From the NCBI GenBank assembly GCA_018819685.1, contig JAHJPT010000070.1, forward strand, positions 1 through 41,065: DNA of 41,065 nucleotides. The letters run 5' to 3'. This document shows positions 8,020-16,290 of the stretch, piece by piece (position 1 is the first letter of the stretch; every line of letters starts with the position of its first letter). The notes below the pieces were generated by a model that ran no database searches, was not told the DNA's origin, and saw only the letters and a list, made by a program, of their open reading frames with translations. The translations under genes and the position numbers were made by a program. The stretch is from Alphaproteobacteria bacterium. Its GTDB lineage: Bacteria > Pseudomonadota > Alphaproteobacteria > Sphingomonadales > Sphingomonadaceae.

Positions 8020-8756
8020 TCGAGTGGCTGCGCGGCGATAGCAGGCCCGCTGCCAAACCTAGGGCGCCTACGATCGAGCTATCGGGTCGCACTCTGCCGA
8101 TTGCGCTCAACCGCCATCCGCGCGCCAAGCGGCTGACGCTGCGGCTGGCGCCCGATGGCAGCGCGGTGCGGATCACCCTGCCGCGCTGGTGCCGCAGCGC
8201 CGACGCGGTGGCTTTCGCCGCGGTCCGCCGCGAATGGCTCGAGGCGCAATTGGCCAAGGTTCCGCAAGCGACCGACCCGGTCGCGCGCGGCACGATCCGC
8301 TACCGCGGCAGCGAACTCGCGATACGCTGGGCCGAGGACGCGCCGCGCAAAGCCATGCTGGAAGAGCGCAGGATCCGGCTCGGCGGTCCGCACCACACGC
8401 TGCCCCACCGGCTGCATCGCTGGCTCGAAGCCGAGGCGATCCGGCTGATGCGCTCGGATCTGGCCCATTATTGCACCAGCGCCGGCCTTTCGCCGCCCGA
8501 TCTGCGGCTTACCCGCGCGCAGCGACGCTGGGGCAGCTGTTCGAGCAAGGGCGTGGTGCGGGTCAATTGGCGGCTGGTGCAGGCGCCCGATGCGATCCGC
8601 CGATCGGTGGTGGCGCACGAAACCGCGCATCTGGTCCATTTCGACCACAGCCCGGAATTTCACCGCTTGCTTCGCGACATCTACGAAGACGATGTGGACG
8701 CGGCCGACGCCTGGCTGCGTGCGCACGGTCGCAGTCTCTACACCGATTTCGGGTAG
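8016..8756 (+). CDS. YgjP-like zinc metallopeptidase (DUF45/M48 family)
   Basis: A 246-residue protein with a zincin motif His201-Glu202-Thr-Ala-His205 and a third probable ligand, His211, in His-Ser-Pro-Glu-Phe, the YgjP/WrpA arrangement. Upstream lie the family's Arg-Ala-Lys-Arg-Leu-Thr-Leu-Arg strand and the Arg-Arg-Trp-Gly-Ser-Cys-Ser block. It starts with GTG in a GTGA overlap with the preceding stop, a coupled start. The substrate is unknown. No signal peptide is seen, so it probably acts in the cytoplasm. Confidence 0.88.
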   Translation: MIEWLRGDSRPAAKPRAPTIELSGRTLPIALNRHPRAKRLTLRLAPDGSAVRITLPRWCRSADAVAFAAVRREWLEAQLAKVPQATDPVARGTIRYRGSELAIRWAEDAPRKAMLEERRIRLGGPHHTLPHRLHRWLEAEAIRLMRSDLAHYCTSAGLSPPDLRLTRAQRRWGSCSSKGVVRVNWRLVQAPDAIRRSVVAHETAHLVHFDHSPEFHRLLRDIYEDDVDAADAWLRAHGRSLYTDFG

Positions 8757-8844
8757 GCCCTCGCGGGTCTTGCGACCGGTGGAACCGACGGGCCGATAAA
8801 CAGCCGGCTGGTAACTTGGCACCGGCCTCCCTATCTCTCTCGCC

Positions 8845-9339
8845 ATGCGGATCAAATCGCGACTCAACCCCGTCGGTGGGTTCCAGGATTTCTGGAGCGA
8901 ATTCAAACGCCCGAATCCTTATCGTTGGCCGATCCTGGCGGCATCCCTGCTGAGCACCTTCGCTCTGATGTTCTGGGTAACGCAGGAGCGGGTGATCGGT
9001 CCGCCCGTACGGCCACAGGTCTCGATCATTTCCACCTTCGCCGATGGGCGCAGCGAGGCCGAGATCATCGCCTCGAACCTGGAGAACCAGCGGTTGAAGG
9101 AGCAATGGGAAGCCCGGCGCGATGCACGCGAGGCCGAGATCCAGGACATGTATCGGACGCTCGGCCGGGCCACCGGGATCGATGTCGATGCGATGGAGCG
9201 CCAGATCGCCGAGGATCGGGCGCGTGAGGAGGCCGAGCGCCTCCGCGCACTCGATCGGGCGGGCATCCCGACCGACGCCCCGAACGACGCCCCGAGCGCT
9301 CTCCAGGCGGAACGCGCCATTGACGCTGCAGTCGAGTGA
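8845..9339 (+). CDS. Single-pass membrane protein with coiled-coil tail
   Basis: I do not recognise a named family. The 164-residue protein has a basic N-terminus, one hydrophobic helix at about residues 28-45, and then a charged Glu/Arg-rich stretch (about 72-130) that should form a coiled coil or long helix on the periplasmic side, with a disordered Pro/Asp tail. Coding character is good and it fills the space between two identifiable genes on the same strand. It overlaps the likely ribD start by about 20 bp, so the two may be coupled. Function unknown. Confidence 0.75.
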   Translation: MRIKSRLNPVGGFQDFWSEFKRPNPYRWPILAASLLSTFALMFWVTQERVIGPPVRPQVSIISTFADGRSEAEIIASNLENQRLKEQWEARRDAREAEIQDMYRTLGRATGIDVDAMERQIAEDRAREEAERLRALDRAGIPTDAPNDAPSALQAERAIDAAVE

Positions 9340-10291
9340 TGCACGCTGGCTAGCGACGGCCGCGCGGCTGGCGCTGCGCGGCCGCCCCGCTAGCCGCCCC
9401 AACCCTGCCGTCGGAGCGATCCTCGTCAAGGACGGTATCGTGATCGGTCGCGGCTGGACGCAACCCGGCGGTCGGCCGCACGCGGAAGCGATCGCGCTGG
9501 GTCGAGCCGGTGCCGAGGCGCGCGGGGCGACCGCCTACGTCACCCTCGAGCCCTGCGCCCACCGTTCCGACCGCGGACCCGCCTGCGCCGATCTACTGGC
9601 GGATGCGGGCGTCGCACGCGTGGTAATCGGCTGCGAGGATCCCGATCCGCGAACTGCCGGCAGCGGGCTGGCGCGGCTGCGCGGCGCGGGAGTGAGCGCC
9701 GAGTTGATCGAGTTGGCCGCTGCTCGCGAAAGTCTGGCAGGGTATCTGACCCGCGCCCGTAGTGGCCGCCCCCACGTCACTCTCAAGCTTGCGCTCTCGC
9801 TCGATGGAAAGATCGCGCTGCCCTCGGGCGAGAGTCGCTGGATTACCGGCGAGGCGGCACGCGCGCACGTTCATTCGCGGCGCGCGCTCGCCGATGGCAT
9901 TTTGGTGGGTGGCGGAACCTGGCGCGCAGACCGGCCCCGCCTCGACGTCCGCCTGCGCGGGCTCGAAGGTCGCAGTCCGCTGCCCGTCGTGCTGACCTCT
10001 CGTGCCATGGAAGGTGTGCGAACGATCGCTGCACCCGAGGACATCGCCGGATTACAGGACATGCTCTACCTCTATGTGGAGGGCGGCGCGCAGACCGCTG
10101 CCGCCTTCCTGGCCGCCGATCTGGTGGACCGGCTCGATATCTATCGCGCCCCGATCCTTGTGGGCGAGGGAATTTCCGGAATCGCGGACATTCGGCTGGG
10201 CGATCTCGCCGAGGCGCATGGGCGCTGGAAGCTGGTCGAGCGGCGTGGGCTCGGCACCGACAGCTACGAAGCCTTTGCGCGCGTCCGCTAG
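9320..10291 (+). CDS. ribD: RibD, bifunctional riboflavin deaminase/reductase
   Basis: About 323 residues, the normal RibD length. The N-terminal deaminase domain shows the zinc site His54-Ala-Glu56 and the Pro-Cys79 ... Cys89 pair, within Thr-Leu-Glu-Pro-Cys-Ala-His. The C-terminal reductase domain starts near Pro-His-Val-Thr-Leu-Lys-Leu-Ala and contains Ser-Arg-Trp-Ile-Thr-Gly and Gly-Gly-Gly-Thr-Trp. It deaminates and reduces the pyrimidine intermediate of riboflavin synthesis. The start is uncertain: no ATG fits the family N-terminus, so a TTG at 9320 (Met-Thr-Leu-Gln-Ser-Ser) is proposed, overlapping the previous gene. The longer in-frame ORF upstream is a shadow of that gene. Confidence 0.93.
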   Translation: MTLQSSDARWLATAARLALRGRPASRPNPAVGAILVKDGIVIGRGWTQPGGRPHAEAIALGRAGAEARGATAYVTLEPCAHRSDRGPACADLLADAGVARVVIGCEDPDPRTAGSGLARLRGAGVSAELIELAAARESLAGYLTRARSGRPHVTLKLALSLDGKIALPSGESRWITGEAARAHVHSRRALADGILVGGGTWRADRPRLDVRLRGLEGRSPLPVVLTSRAMEGVRTIAAPEDIAGLQDMLYLYVEGGAQTAAAFLAADLVDRLDIYRAPILVGEGISGIADIRLGDLAEAHGRWKLVERRGLGTDSYEAFARVR

Positions 10292-10422
10292 CTGCGGATT
10301 CCTTGCGCTTGGCAGCGCGGACGCCGATGCGTACCAGCGCGAGGCCCCCCACTCGCCCGCTCACCGGAGCAAGAGCGACAGATCTGCAATCGAAGCGCCG
10401 GACGGCGCGAGGAGACACGACC

Positions 10423-11040
10423 ATGTTCACCGGGATCGTCACTGCCGTCGGGACCATCGACAGCGTCGAAGATCGGGCCGACCGGCGAGTCAGGATCACC
10501 TGCCCCTTCGATCCGGAAGCAATCGACATGGGTGCCTCGATCGCCTGTTCGGGGGTCTGCCTGACGGTCGTGGAGCGCGGCGGCAACCCCGGCGACGCCT
10601 GGTTCGCCGTCGATGTGTCGGGCGAAACCGTCTCGCGCAGCGTTCCCGAGATGTGGCAGGAAGGTCGCCGGCTCAACCTCGAGCCCGCGCTGCGCTTGGG
10701 CGACGAACTGGGCGGCCATCTGGTCACCGGCCATGTCGATACCTGCGGCACCGTCCAAATGGCGCGAACCGAGGGCGGTTCGACACGGCTGGCGATCCGA
10801 GCTCCCGCCGAATATGCCGCGTTCATCGCGCCCAAGGGTTCGATCACGGTCGACGGGGTCTCGCTGACCGTGAACGATGTCGACGATCGCGCCGATGGCA
10901 GCTGCGATTTCGTGCTCAACATCATCCCGCACACCGCGGAGGTCACCACGCTGGGCTCGCTGACCCAGGGGGATTCGGTCAATCTCGAGATCGATGTGCT
11001 GGCCCGCTATCTCAAGCGGATGCAGAGCCTGCAGAATTAG
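10423..11040 (+). CDS. ribE: Riboflavin synthase, alpha subunit
   Basis: A 205-residue riboflavin synthase beginning Met-Phe-Thr-Gly-Ile-Val, the family N-terminus, with an AGGAGA ribosome site ten bases upstream. Two homologous barrel domains are visible: the first has Ser-Gly-Val-Cys-Leu-Thr-Val, the second Asp-Gly-Val-Ser-Leu-Thr-Val, each preceded by the lumazine-binding Gly-His-Val-Asp type segment. It converts two molecules of 6,7-dimethyl-8-ribityllumazine to riboflavin. It follows ribD after 131 bp. That gap was read for an FMN riboswitch and none was found. Confidence 0.96.
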   Translation: MFTGIVTAVGTIDSVEDRADRRVRITCPFDPEAIDMGASIACSGVCLTVVERGGNPGDAWFAVDVSGETVSRSVPEMWQEGRRLNLEPALRLGDELGGHLVTGHVDTCGTVQMARTEGGSTRLAIRAPAEYAAFIAPKGSITVDGVSLTVNDVDDRADGSCDFVLNIIPHTAEVTTLGSLTQGDSVNLEIDVLARYLKRMQSLQN

Positions 11041-11077
11041 GTTCGGCGGGAACGCAGCCCGATTTCAGCGTCGCGGA

Positions 11078-12259
11078 TCAGCGCTGCGTGACGTCCGCCA
11101 GCGCGGCGATGAACTTGCCGATGTTGCCTACGTGCAGCCCGGCGATGTTGATCCGGCCCGACCCGGCCATGTAGATCGCATGCTCCTCGCGCAGAGCGGC
11201 GATCTGGCCGCGATCCAGCGGCAAGACGGCGAACAGCCCGTTCTGCTCGGTCAGCGCGGCCAGATTGAGCCCCGGCGCATCGCTGTCGGCCGCAGCTAGC
11301 TGGCGGCGCACATCGCGCATCCGATCGCGCATCCCGTCGAGTTCGGTGCGCCACTCTCTGGTCAGATCGGGATCGCGCAGCGCAATCCGCACGGCCGCGG
11401 CGCCATGATCGGGCGGCATCGACCAGGTCGCCCGCGCCAGAGCATTGGCGTTGGACAGGATCGTGTCGAGCGTCCCGCCATCCTGCGCCATCACGTAGAA
11501 GGCGCCCACGCGGTCGCGATAGAGACCGAAGTTCTTGTCGCAGCTGTAGGCGATCAGCGCCTCGGGCACGGCGGCGAGCACGCTGCGAACCCCGGCGACG
11601 TCTTCGTCGAGCCCGCGACCCAGCCCCTGATAGGCGATGTCGAGCAGCGGCAAAACGCCGTTGCGCTCCAGCGCTTGGGCGATGACGTCCCAATCCTCGG
11701 GCGTGTAATCGATCCCTGTCGGATTGTGACAACAACCGTGGAGCAGCACCAGATCGCCGGGGGCGGCGCCATCGATCGCGGCGATCAGCGCCGCGAGATT
11801 GGCGCTGCCGTCGGCGTTGGCATGGTCGAACGGTACCGCTGCCATTCCCAGATCCTCGAGGATCTGCACATGGTTGGGCCAGCTCGGCAGCCCCAGATGA
11901 ACCCGCTCCGCCCCGGCACGCTGCGCCAGCGCCAGCGCGAGACGGACCGCACCGGTGCCTCCGGGGGTCTGCATCCCGGCAATGCGCCCGCCCATCGTCG
12001 CATCCTCGCCGAACACGTAGGGCATCAGCGCCTGGACGAAGCCCATGTCGCCCTCGGGGCCGAGATAGCTCTTGGAATCCTGCTGCTCGAGCAGCCTGGT
12101 CTCCGCGCCCTTGATGGCGGAGAATACCGGGGTCGCGCCCTCGCCGGTGCGATAAACCCCGACCCCGAGGTCGATCTTGTCCTCGCGCTCGTCGTCGGCG
12201 TACATCTTGATCAGCGCGAGCAGCGCATCGGCGGGTTGTGACTGAAGCTTTTCGAGCAT
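11078..12259 (-). CDS. Aspartate / aromatic amino acid aminotransferase
   Basis: A 393-residue fold-type I PLP enzyme close to AspC/TyrB. Recognised motifs are Asp-Leu-Gly-Val-Gly-Val-Tyr near the N-terminus, Gly-Gly-Thr-Gly-Ala, Cys-His-Asn-Pro-Thr-Gly, Asp-Ile-Ala-Tyr-Gln-Gly, the PLP lysine in Ser-Cys-Asp-Lys-Asn-Phe-Gly, and a C-terminal Gly-Arg-Ile-Asn-Ile-Ala-Gly carboxylate-binding arginine. It moves amino groups between aspartate or aromatic amino acids and 2-oxoglutarate in the cytoplasm. AspC versus TyrB preference cannot be decided by eye. It is convergent with ribE (37 bp gap). Confidence 0.92.
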   Translation of the reverse strand: MLEKLQSQPADALLALIKMYADDEREDKIDLGVGVYRTGEGATPVFSAIKGAETRLLEQQDSKSYLGPEGDMGFVQALMPYVFGEDATMGGRIAGMQTPGGTGAVRLALALAQRAGAERVHLGLPSWPNHVQILEDLGMAAVPFDHANADGSANLAALIAAIDGAAPGDLVLLHGCCHNPTGIDYTPEDWDVIAQALERNGVLPLLDIAYQGLGRGLDEDVAGVRSVLAAVPEALIAYSCDKNFGLYRDRVGAFYVMAQDGGTLDTILSNANALARATWSMPPDHGAAAVRIALRDPDLTREWRTELDGMRDRMRDVRRQLAAADSDAPGLNLAALTEQNGLFAVLPLDRGQIAALREEHAIYMAGSGRINIAGLHVGNIGKFIAALADVTQR

Positions 12260-12371
12260 GCAGCGTCCATGCCGACAGCTGCGGAACGCGGCAACAGGAA
12301 AACACTTCCCGTCGGGTCAGCGGTTCTATCGCGCTAGGCGAGCGTCGATACCCGTCTCTCGCAGGGCCGCG

Positions 12372-13205
12372 TCAGAAGGGAAGCCAGCGCTGTTCCTTGG
12401 AGAACTTCATGTAACCGGCGTTGATACCCAGCCGCAGCCCGGCACCCACGCGGATCGGGATCAGCACCACATCGCCCTTGCGCATGTAGGAGGCGGTCAA
12501 CCCACCGACTGCATAGAGCTGACCCTCGCCCGCGGGATAGCGCTCGTACAATTCCTCGCTGTCGTAGAGATTGTAGACCAGCACGAAGGTGCTGCCGGCG
12601 TTGGCGCCCGCGTCGAATCCGATCGAGGGGCCGGTCCAGTAGACGGGCCGTTCGCCTTCGACCTTGTGATAGAGCGTGCCCGACCCGTAGCGAGCACCCA
12701 CGATGAAGGCACCGCTCGCTTCTCGTCCCACGATATAGGCATTGGGTTCGCCCTGGTCGGCCAGAAGCCGGCGGATCAACGTGGCGACTTCCTTGGCGCC
12801 GTCGCCGAACACCCCCTGCGCGGCACCGATCAGATCGTCTTCGCGATAGGTCTGCTCGGCCTCGGCGACGACGGGCGGGATCGCACTGCCGGTCGCCTCG
12901 GGGCCTGCACTGTAATCGGTAGCGGCCGAGCCGGGCGAAGCGGGCTCGCTCCAGCTTGGCGCCACGTTCGTCCCGTCGCGGGGTTGGGGCTCTGGGGAAT
13001 AGGGCGCTGCCGGGGCGGAAGTCTGCGGCTCGGCGTAGACCGACTGGTCGCCCGGCGTCTCTTCCAGGTCGCCATCGATCGGATATTGCAGCGCCTCGTT
13101 CGGATCGACCGTCTCGAGCTGCGCTGACAGCGGACTGGCGAGCAAGGCGAAAACCGCGGCTGCGGCTGCGGTGAAGCGGCGGGCAAGGCTGGCGGGTCTG
13201 GTCAT
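12372..13205 (-). CDS. EipA-like DUF1134 periplasmic envelope protein
   Basis: A 277-residue exported protein. Residues 1-28 form a Sec signal peptide ending in Pro-Leu-Ser-Ala-Gln. A Pro/Ser/Ala-rich low-complexity region follows (about 30-115), then a DUF1134 domain with Tyr-Gly-Ser-Gly-Thr-Leu-Tyr, Ile-Gly-Phe-Asp-Ala-Gly-Ala-Asn and Gly-Gly-Leu-Thr-Ala-Ser-Tyr. DUF1134 proteins are represented by EipA, a small beta-barrel protein needed for envelope integrity in Brucella and Caulobacter. The ATG at 13205 is preferred because the signal peptide begins there. The low-complexity linker is longer than in the homologues I recall. Confidence 0.87.
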   Translation of the reverse strand: MTRPASLARRFTAAAAAVFALLASPLSAQLETVDPNEALQYPIDGDLEETPGDQSVYAEPQTSAPAAPYSPEPQPRDGTNVAPSWSEPASPGSAATDYSAGPEATGSAIPPVVAEAEQTYREDDLIGAAQGVFGDGAKEVATLIRRLLADQGEPNAYIVGREASGAFIVGARYGSGTLYHKVEGERPVYWTGPSIGFDAGANAGSTFVLVYNLYDSEELYERYPAGEGQLYAVGGLTASYMRKGDVVLIPIRVGAGLRLGINAGYMKFSKEQRWLPF

Positions 13206-13421
13206 GATGCGCCCCTCCCTGCGGGCATAGATCGGCAGTTCGACAAGAATCCTCCAATCGCCGCCCCGCAATGAGTGAGCGATGAACCGAATCGAAAACG
13301 AGGCGAATCGAACCGCGCCAATCCCTCCCGGTGCTAATCGCACATCGCGGCGCCAAGCCCCTTGAAGGCGAACAAAGCTCTGGCTATAGCGCGCTCCTCG
13401 CAGCCGAGATGCGTCCGTTGC

Positions 13422-13512
13422 GGAGACGTGGGTGAGTGGCTGAAACCAGTTCCCTGCTAAGGAACCGTACCCCAACCGGGTACCGAGGGTTCGAATCCCT
13501 CCGTCTCCGCCA
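13422..13512 (+). tRNA. tRNA-Ser(GCT)
   Basis: A complete class II tRNA. The acceptor stem GGAGACG pairs with CGTCTCC, followed by discriminator G and an encoded CCA. The anticodon stem GTTCC/GGAAC encloses the loop CTGCTAA, so the anticodon is GCT (serine, codons AGC/AGU). A long variable arm with GTACCC/GGGTAC is typical of tRNA-Ser, and the T arm carries TTCGAAT. It stands at the point where dense core genes give way to sparse accessory-looking DNA. Confidence 0.97.
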
Positions 13513-13513
13513 C

Positions 13514-13529
13514 CGGCCTTTTCAGGCCG
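13514..13529 (+). terminator. Hairpin immediately after tRNA-Ser
   Basis: CGGCCT and AGGCCG form a perfect 6-bp stem with a 4-base loop, starting two bases after the tRNA CCA end. There is no long T run behind it, so it is a probable but not strong terminator or tRNA 3' processing signal. Confidence 0.5.
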
Positions 13530-13994
13530 CTCCAATCCCCTCCAGAATCACGCGGAAAAGCTCTACATTTCCGCTATTTGCGACTCCTATGCCGTCCGAC
13601 GCCACCCATCCCTAGCCGAACGCAAGTGGGGTTAGATGGGAAGTGACGAACTCGTCTGCATGGGGGTAGCGCCTCCCGGCTTGGGGCCTGCCGATTCATC
13701 TCGATGGCTCCAAGCGTTTTTCGCCGCACTGTCTCGGGTGGGAGGGAGTCTGGTCTTTCTCGAGGCAGATCAGCCACGCCATGATTTGATCCTATCATCA
13801 CCTCTCAACCCGGACCGAATGCGTTGGTTCTATTTCCCTGTGCCGCAGTTGATCGACCTCCAGGGTTAGACAGACTTACTTGCTACCACCTTCTTCGTTT
13901 CGGCTTTCGGCGGCAAAGTCGCTGAAGTTGCCAGGCAGGTTTCGGGCTGTCCTCGAGTAGCTGGAAGTGGCTCATTCTGGGTGGGAAACGGTCC
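13530..13994. other. 465 bp without a clear gene, downstream of tRNA-Ser
   Basis: This stretch has lower coding quality than its surroundings. The best candidate is an ORF at 13636-13869 (+), 77 codons, rich in hydrophobic and aromatic residues toward its end, but no convincing ribosome site precedes it and I recognise no family. Reverse-strand ORFs at 13574-13801 and 13883-14074 look like shadows. No integrase fragment or repeat of the tRNA 3' end was seen. Confidence 0.5.
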
Positions 13995-14297
13995 CTAACT
14001 GACCCCGCCTTCGGCCACTGCTGCGATAGCGAGAGCCAACACCAGCGCGGCAGGCACAGCGAAAAATACGACATTTGTGCCGCGATAGGACCAGAAGTTG
14101 GTTCGGCGTTCAGGAGGCACCCTCCGCGCCCACGGCCAGATGTTTACAAACACATTGGCAATGCCCGCAAATAGGCCGAACAAGATGAGGCCAAGAGCGG
14201 AAACGGTGGGGTCCGACACGCTCCAGATTAAGCCAATTAGGCCGAACAGAACTACTGTCCAGATGTAGCAAATTAGCAGATACCTACGGAGCGGCAT
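13995..14297 (-). CDS. Small membrane protein, three predicted helices
   Basis: A 100-residue hydrophobic protein that I do not assign to a family. Predicted membrane helices lie at about residues 8-26, 31-54 and 76-95, with a positively charged loop (Arg-Arg-Val-Pro-Pro-Glu-Arg-Arg) between the second and third. The hydrophobic periodicity and charge placement support a real gene. It starts at the ATG at 14297 after a CAGGA site. It is downstream of, and on the same strand as, the alpha/beta hydrolase, 105 bp away. Function unknown. Confidence 0.7.
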   Translation of the reverse strand: MPLRRYLLICYIWTVVLFGLIGLIWSVSDPTVSALGLILFGLFAGIANVFVNIWPWARRVPPERRTNFWSYRGTNVVFFAVPAALVLALAIAAVAEGGVS

Positions 14298-14360
14298 GCA
14301 TCCTGAGATACACAGCGAGGCGATGTCAGCAAGTGGGTCGTCAGGCAGCTTTCATTACGA

Positions 14361-14382
14361 GGAGGCGGCCGCCGGCGCCTCC
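14361..14382. terminator. GC-rich hairpin between hydrolase and small membrane protein gene
   Basis: GGAGGCG and CGCCTCC form a 7-bp perfect stem around an 8-base GC-rich loop, 21 bp past the hydrolase stop. No T run follows on the reverse strand, so it may be a weak terminator or an mRNA-stabilising hairpin. Confidence 0.4.
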
Positions 14383-14402
14383 AAGGGGCTGTCGGTTCCG
14401 GG

Positions 14403-15212
14403 CTAGCGAGAGTTGGTCACGCTGACCTTTCCGGTCGATTCAAGTATCAGTCGGGCCGCTTGCTCTGGGCAGTCCCAGATCGAATAATGCCCACTCTCCT
14501 CGAACCAATGGAGTGCGGCATGAGGGAAGGCTTCGCGAGCGCGGGCGGCCTGCCGCGGCGGGCACAGACGATCCTTTCCGCCCCAGCCAATTGTGATGCG
14601 ACCAACCGATGACGAAGCTGGCCCCTCTTGCGCGGGACCGTCGGCCAGATCCTTGATCAACGGAGCCACAGTTGGCGTCTTGGCAAAGGATGCAAGTTCC
14701 CTCTCGACCAACTCGGGGGACAAAGCCCACGGCCTCGCCGAGAGTTGAGCGAGCAGGGCAGTTCGGGTGACTGGCGATGCGCTGAGCATGCCAAGCTGAC
14801 CCTTCAGCAGGCGCAGGAGCCTGAGCGAAGCGCCGAGCGTCCATCTAAAATAGGCTCGCTCCCACCCCTGCCAGAAACCGCCGGGATCGAGTGCCACGAC
14901 ATCCCGGACACAACCCCGCCTCGCCAGCTCCAACACGAGGCGCCCGCCAAGCGAAACGCCTGCGACATCAACGGGACCTAGGCCCTCGCGAAGGATGTAT
15001 GTCTCCAGGCTGTCGGCAAGGCCGCGAAAGGTGCCACTATCAGGGCGGGCAGGAGATTCGCCGTGCCCCGGCAGGTCGATCATGATCGCTTGTCTTTGCG
15101 CGGAAACAATCGGAAGGATCGGCGACCAAGACCTCCAGCTTCCTCCAAGCCCATGCACAAGCAGCAGCTTCCGTCCGCTTCCTATCGTGTGCGTCTCGAT
15201 CGATGAATCCAC
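14403..15212 (-). CDS. Alpha/beta hydrolase
   Basis: A 269-residue alpha/beta-hydrolase fold protein. An oxyanion segment His20-Gly-Leu-Gly-Gly, a nucleophile elbow Gly-Val-Ser87-Leu-Gly-Gly, an acid at Asp214 (Gly-Lys-Asp-Arg) and a catalytic His242 (Ser-Gly-His-Tyr) give a full triad. The Asp-Leu-Pro-Gly-His-Gly-Glu-Ser block is characteristic. The substrate cannot be told from sequence; esterase, lactonase and related activities all use this fold. It starts with GTG at 15212 behind a good AAGGAG site. No signal peptide, so probably cytoplasmic. Confidence 0.88.
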   Translation of the reverse strand: MDSSIETHTIGSGRKLLLVHGLGGSWRSWSPILPIVSAQRQAIMIDLPGHGESPARPDSGTFRGLADSLETYILREGLGPVDVAGVSLGGRLVLELARRGCVRDVVALDPGGFWQGWERAYFRWTLGASLRLLRLLKGQLGMLSASPVTRTALLAQLSARPWALSPELVERELASFAKTPTVAPLIKDLADGPAQEGPASSSVGRITIGWGGKDRLCPPRQAARAREAFPHAALHWFEESGHYSIWDCPEQAARLILESTGKVSVTNSR

Positions 15213-15660
15213 CAGGCTCTCCTTTACGACACTAACGCCGCCGGCGGCAGTCAGCTCCAGTTCCTGCTCGGCATCTCGGTTACACGCTGGTCACAGTTAC
15301 TGCTCGGTTGCACGTCCAGTCGCCTGTCTTTGGGCGGCTTCCTGACCAAGCCAGATCCAGAGCGGGTCTTTACCTGGTTCTTGCAGCGCTGAGGTCCACC
15401 GCCCGAGTGTTGAGCCAGCTCGTTCCAGTCCGCGTCGATCAGGCAGCGCACTCCGGAAGAGGAGCGAATATCCCGAAGAGCCGACCTTCAGCAGACGGAC
15501 CACTCGCCGACGAGATGATCAAGCGGGACTAGATCAATCAGGCGGCGCTGCTCCCGCATCGTGCAACTTAGTTCTCAGCAAAAAGAGCAAAACCCGAGGA
15601 ACTCGCCGGCCTAGCGCGATGCTGGCGAGCGAAGAGGCGAGCCATATCGTCGGCGCGACA
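15213..15660. other. Intergenic stretch with no supported gene
   Basis: About 450 bp between the hydrolase start and the hairpin at 15661. Two overlapping reverse-strand ORFs (15251-15451 and 15297-15503) read different frames of the same DNA, neither with a recognisable motif. One hairpin-like pair, CGCCGGC and GCTGGCG, occurs near 15605-15628. It could be decayed coding DNA, but I cannot name a source. Confidence 0.45.
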
Positions 15661-15677
15661 TTGCCCTGAGAGGGCAA
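15661..15677. terminator. Short perfect hairpin upstream of the 2H-like gene
   Basis: TTGCCCT and AGGGCAA form a perfect 7-bp stem with a 3-base loop. A TTTT follows ten bases later. It may end transcription entering from the left, isolating the promoter candidate at 15704-15728. Confidence 0.35.
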
Positions 15678-15703
15678 GGTGCGTTTTCTGCTGCAGATAT
15701 CGG

Positions 15704-15728
15704 GAAACCCCCGTCGGTCGGACCCGTT
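15704..15728 (+). promoter_or_regulatory. EcfG-like promoter candidate
   Basis: GAAAC, 16 bases, then CGTT: one mismatch from the GGAAC-N16/17-CGTT consensus used by the alphaproteobacterial general stress sigma factor EcfG. It ends 25 bp before an ATG at 15754 that has a strong GAGGAG site, a distance similar to the other candidates in this window. Confidence 0.4.
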
Positions 15729-15753
15729 GGGTTCGCCGAGAGGAGACATCGCG

Positions 15754-15804
15754 ATGTCCAGCGACACAGGCAAATCTTCATTGCCCGCAACGGGGTCGCC
15801 GTGA
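15754..15804 (+). CDS. 16-codon leader ORF coupled to the 2H-like gene
   Basis: An ATG with a strong ribosome site (GAGAGGAGA, 6-14 bases upstream) opens a 16-residue ORF rich in Ser, Thr, Pro and Gly. Its TGA overlaps the GTG start of the next gene in a GTGA junction. It may be a leader peptide that loads ribosomes for the downstream gene, or the N-terminus of that gene separated by a frameshift. The downstream GTG has no good ribosome site of its own, which favours coupling. Confidence 0.4.
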   Translation: MSSDTGKSSLPATGSP

Positions 15805-16175
15805 CGCAGCAGGTGTGGCTTGGCTGGAAGCTCGATGCGGAGCATCGATCCAACCTGCTCGACCGGTTTCCGCCTCGCTATTGCAACACGATTGCCGATC
15901 ACGTCACCCACGGCCCCGCCGACGGATCTTCGCCCGTGCCCGATGCCGATCGGGCCGTCGTGATCGGCCATGCAGATGACGGTGCGGGCGTCGAGGCGCT
16001 GGTGGTCGAGGTAGCGGGCAGCCATCGACGCCCGGACGGCGGCACCTATCATATCACCTGGTCGCTCGAACCGGGGCGCGAGGCACATGAGAGCAATGAC
16101 GCCATCGCCCGATACGGCTGGGAGGATGTGGAGGACGCGCCGAGCGTGAAGCTGGTGAAGGCACGTTGGCCGTGA
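15801..16175 (+). CDS. Small protein with two HxT motifs, 2H-phosphoesterase-like
   Basis: A 124-residue soluble protein. Two His-x-Thr motifs are visible, His34-Val-Thr36 and His84-Ile-Thr86. The second sits in a Tyr-His-Ile-Thr-Trp-Ser segment followed by Ala-His-Glu-Ser-Asn-Asp. Paired HxT motifs define the 2H phosphoesterase superfamily, and a His-Ile-Thr ... Ser-Asn pattern is, from recall, like the cyclic phosphodiesterase domain of tRNA ligases, which opens 2',3'-cyclic phosphate ends. The 50-residue spacing is shorter than usual in 2H proteins, so the assignment is inference. It starts with GTG, coupled to a 16-codon leader, and lies upstream of a small disordered protein and an RNase Z-like protein. 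Confidence 0.6.
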   Translation: MTQQVWLGWKLDAEHRSNLLDRFPPRYCNTIADHVTHGPADGSSPVPDADRAVVIGHADDGAGVEALVVEVAGSHRRPDGGTYHITWSLEPGREAHESNDAIARYGWEDVEDAPSVKLVKARWP

Positions 16176-16236
16176 TCGCGGAACCGGGGCCGTTTGCTGC
16201 TGCGAATACCGCACACGGAACCAAGGTCCGCTCCAA

Positions 16237-16261
16237 TGAACCCGGGCGACGCTCGCGCGTT
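16237..16261 (+). promoter_or_regulatory. EcfG-like promoter candidate
   Basis: TGAAC, 16 bases, then CGTT: one mismatch from the EcfG consensus. It is 29 bp upstream of the ATG of the small disordered protein, close to the spacing of the perfect match at 33862-33887. Confidence 0.45.
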
Positions 16262-16290
16262 GGTTATGCAGCAACCAGAGGAGTTTATAG

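Noticed and set aside
10292-10422. Possible FMN riboswitch before ribE
   Set aside because: The conserved RFN elements (GGGGC and the following conserved stems) were not found in the 131 bp between ribD and ribE.
13422-13512. Attachment site with integrase for a mobile island
   Set aside because: The tRNA is a plausible target, but no integrase and no repeat of its 3' end were found in the window, so it is kept as a question only.
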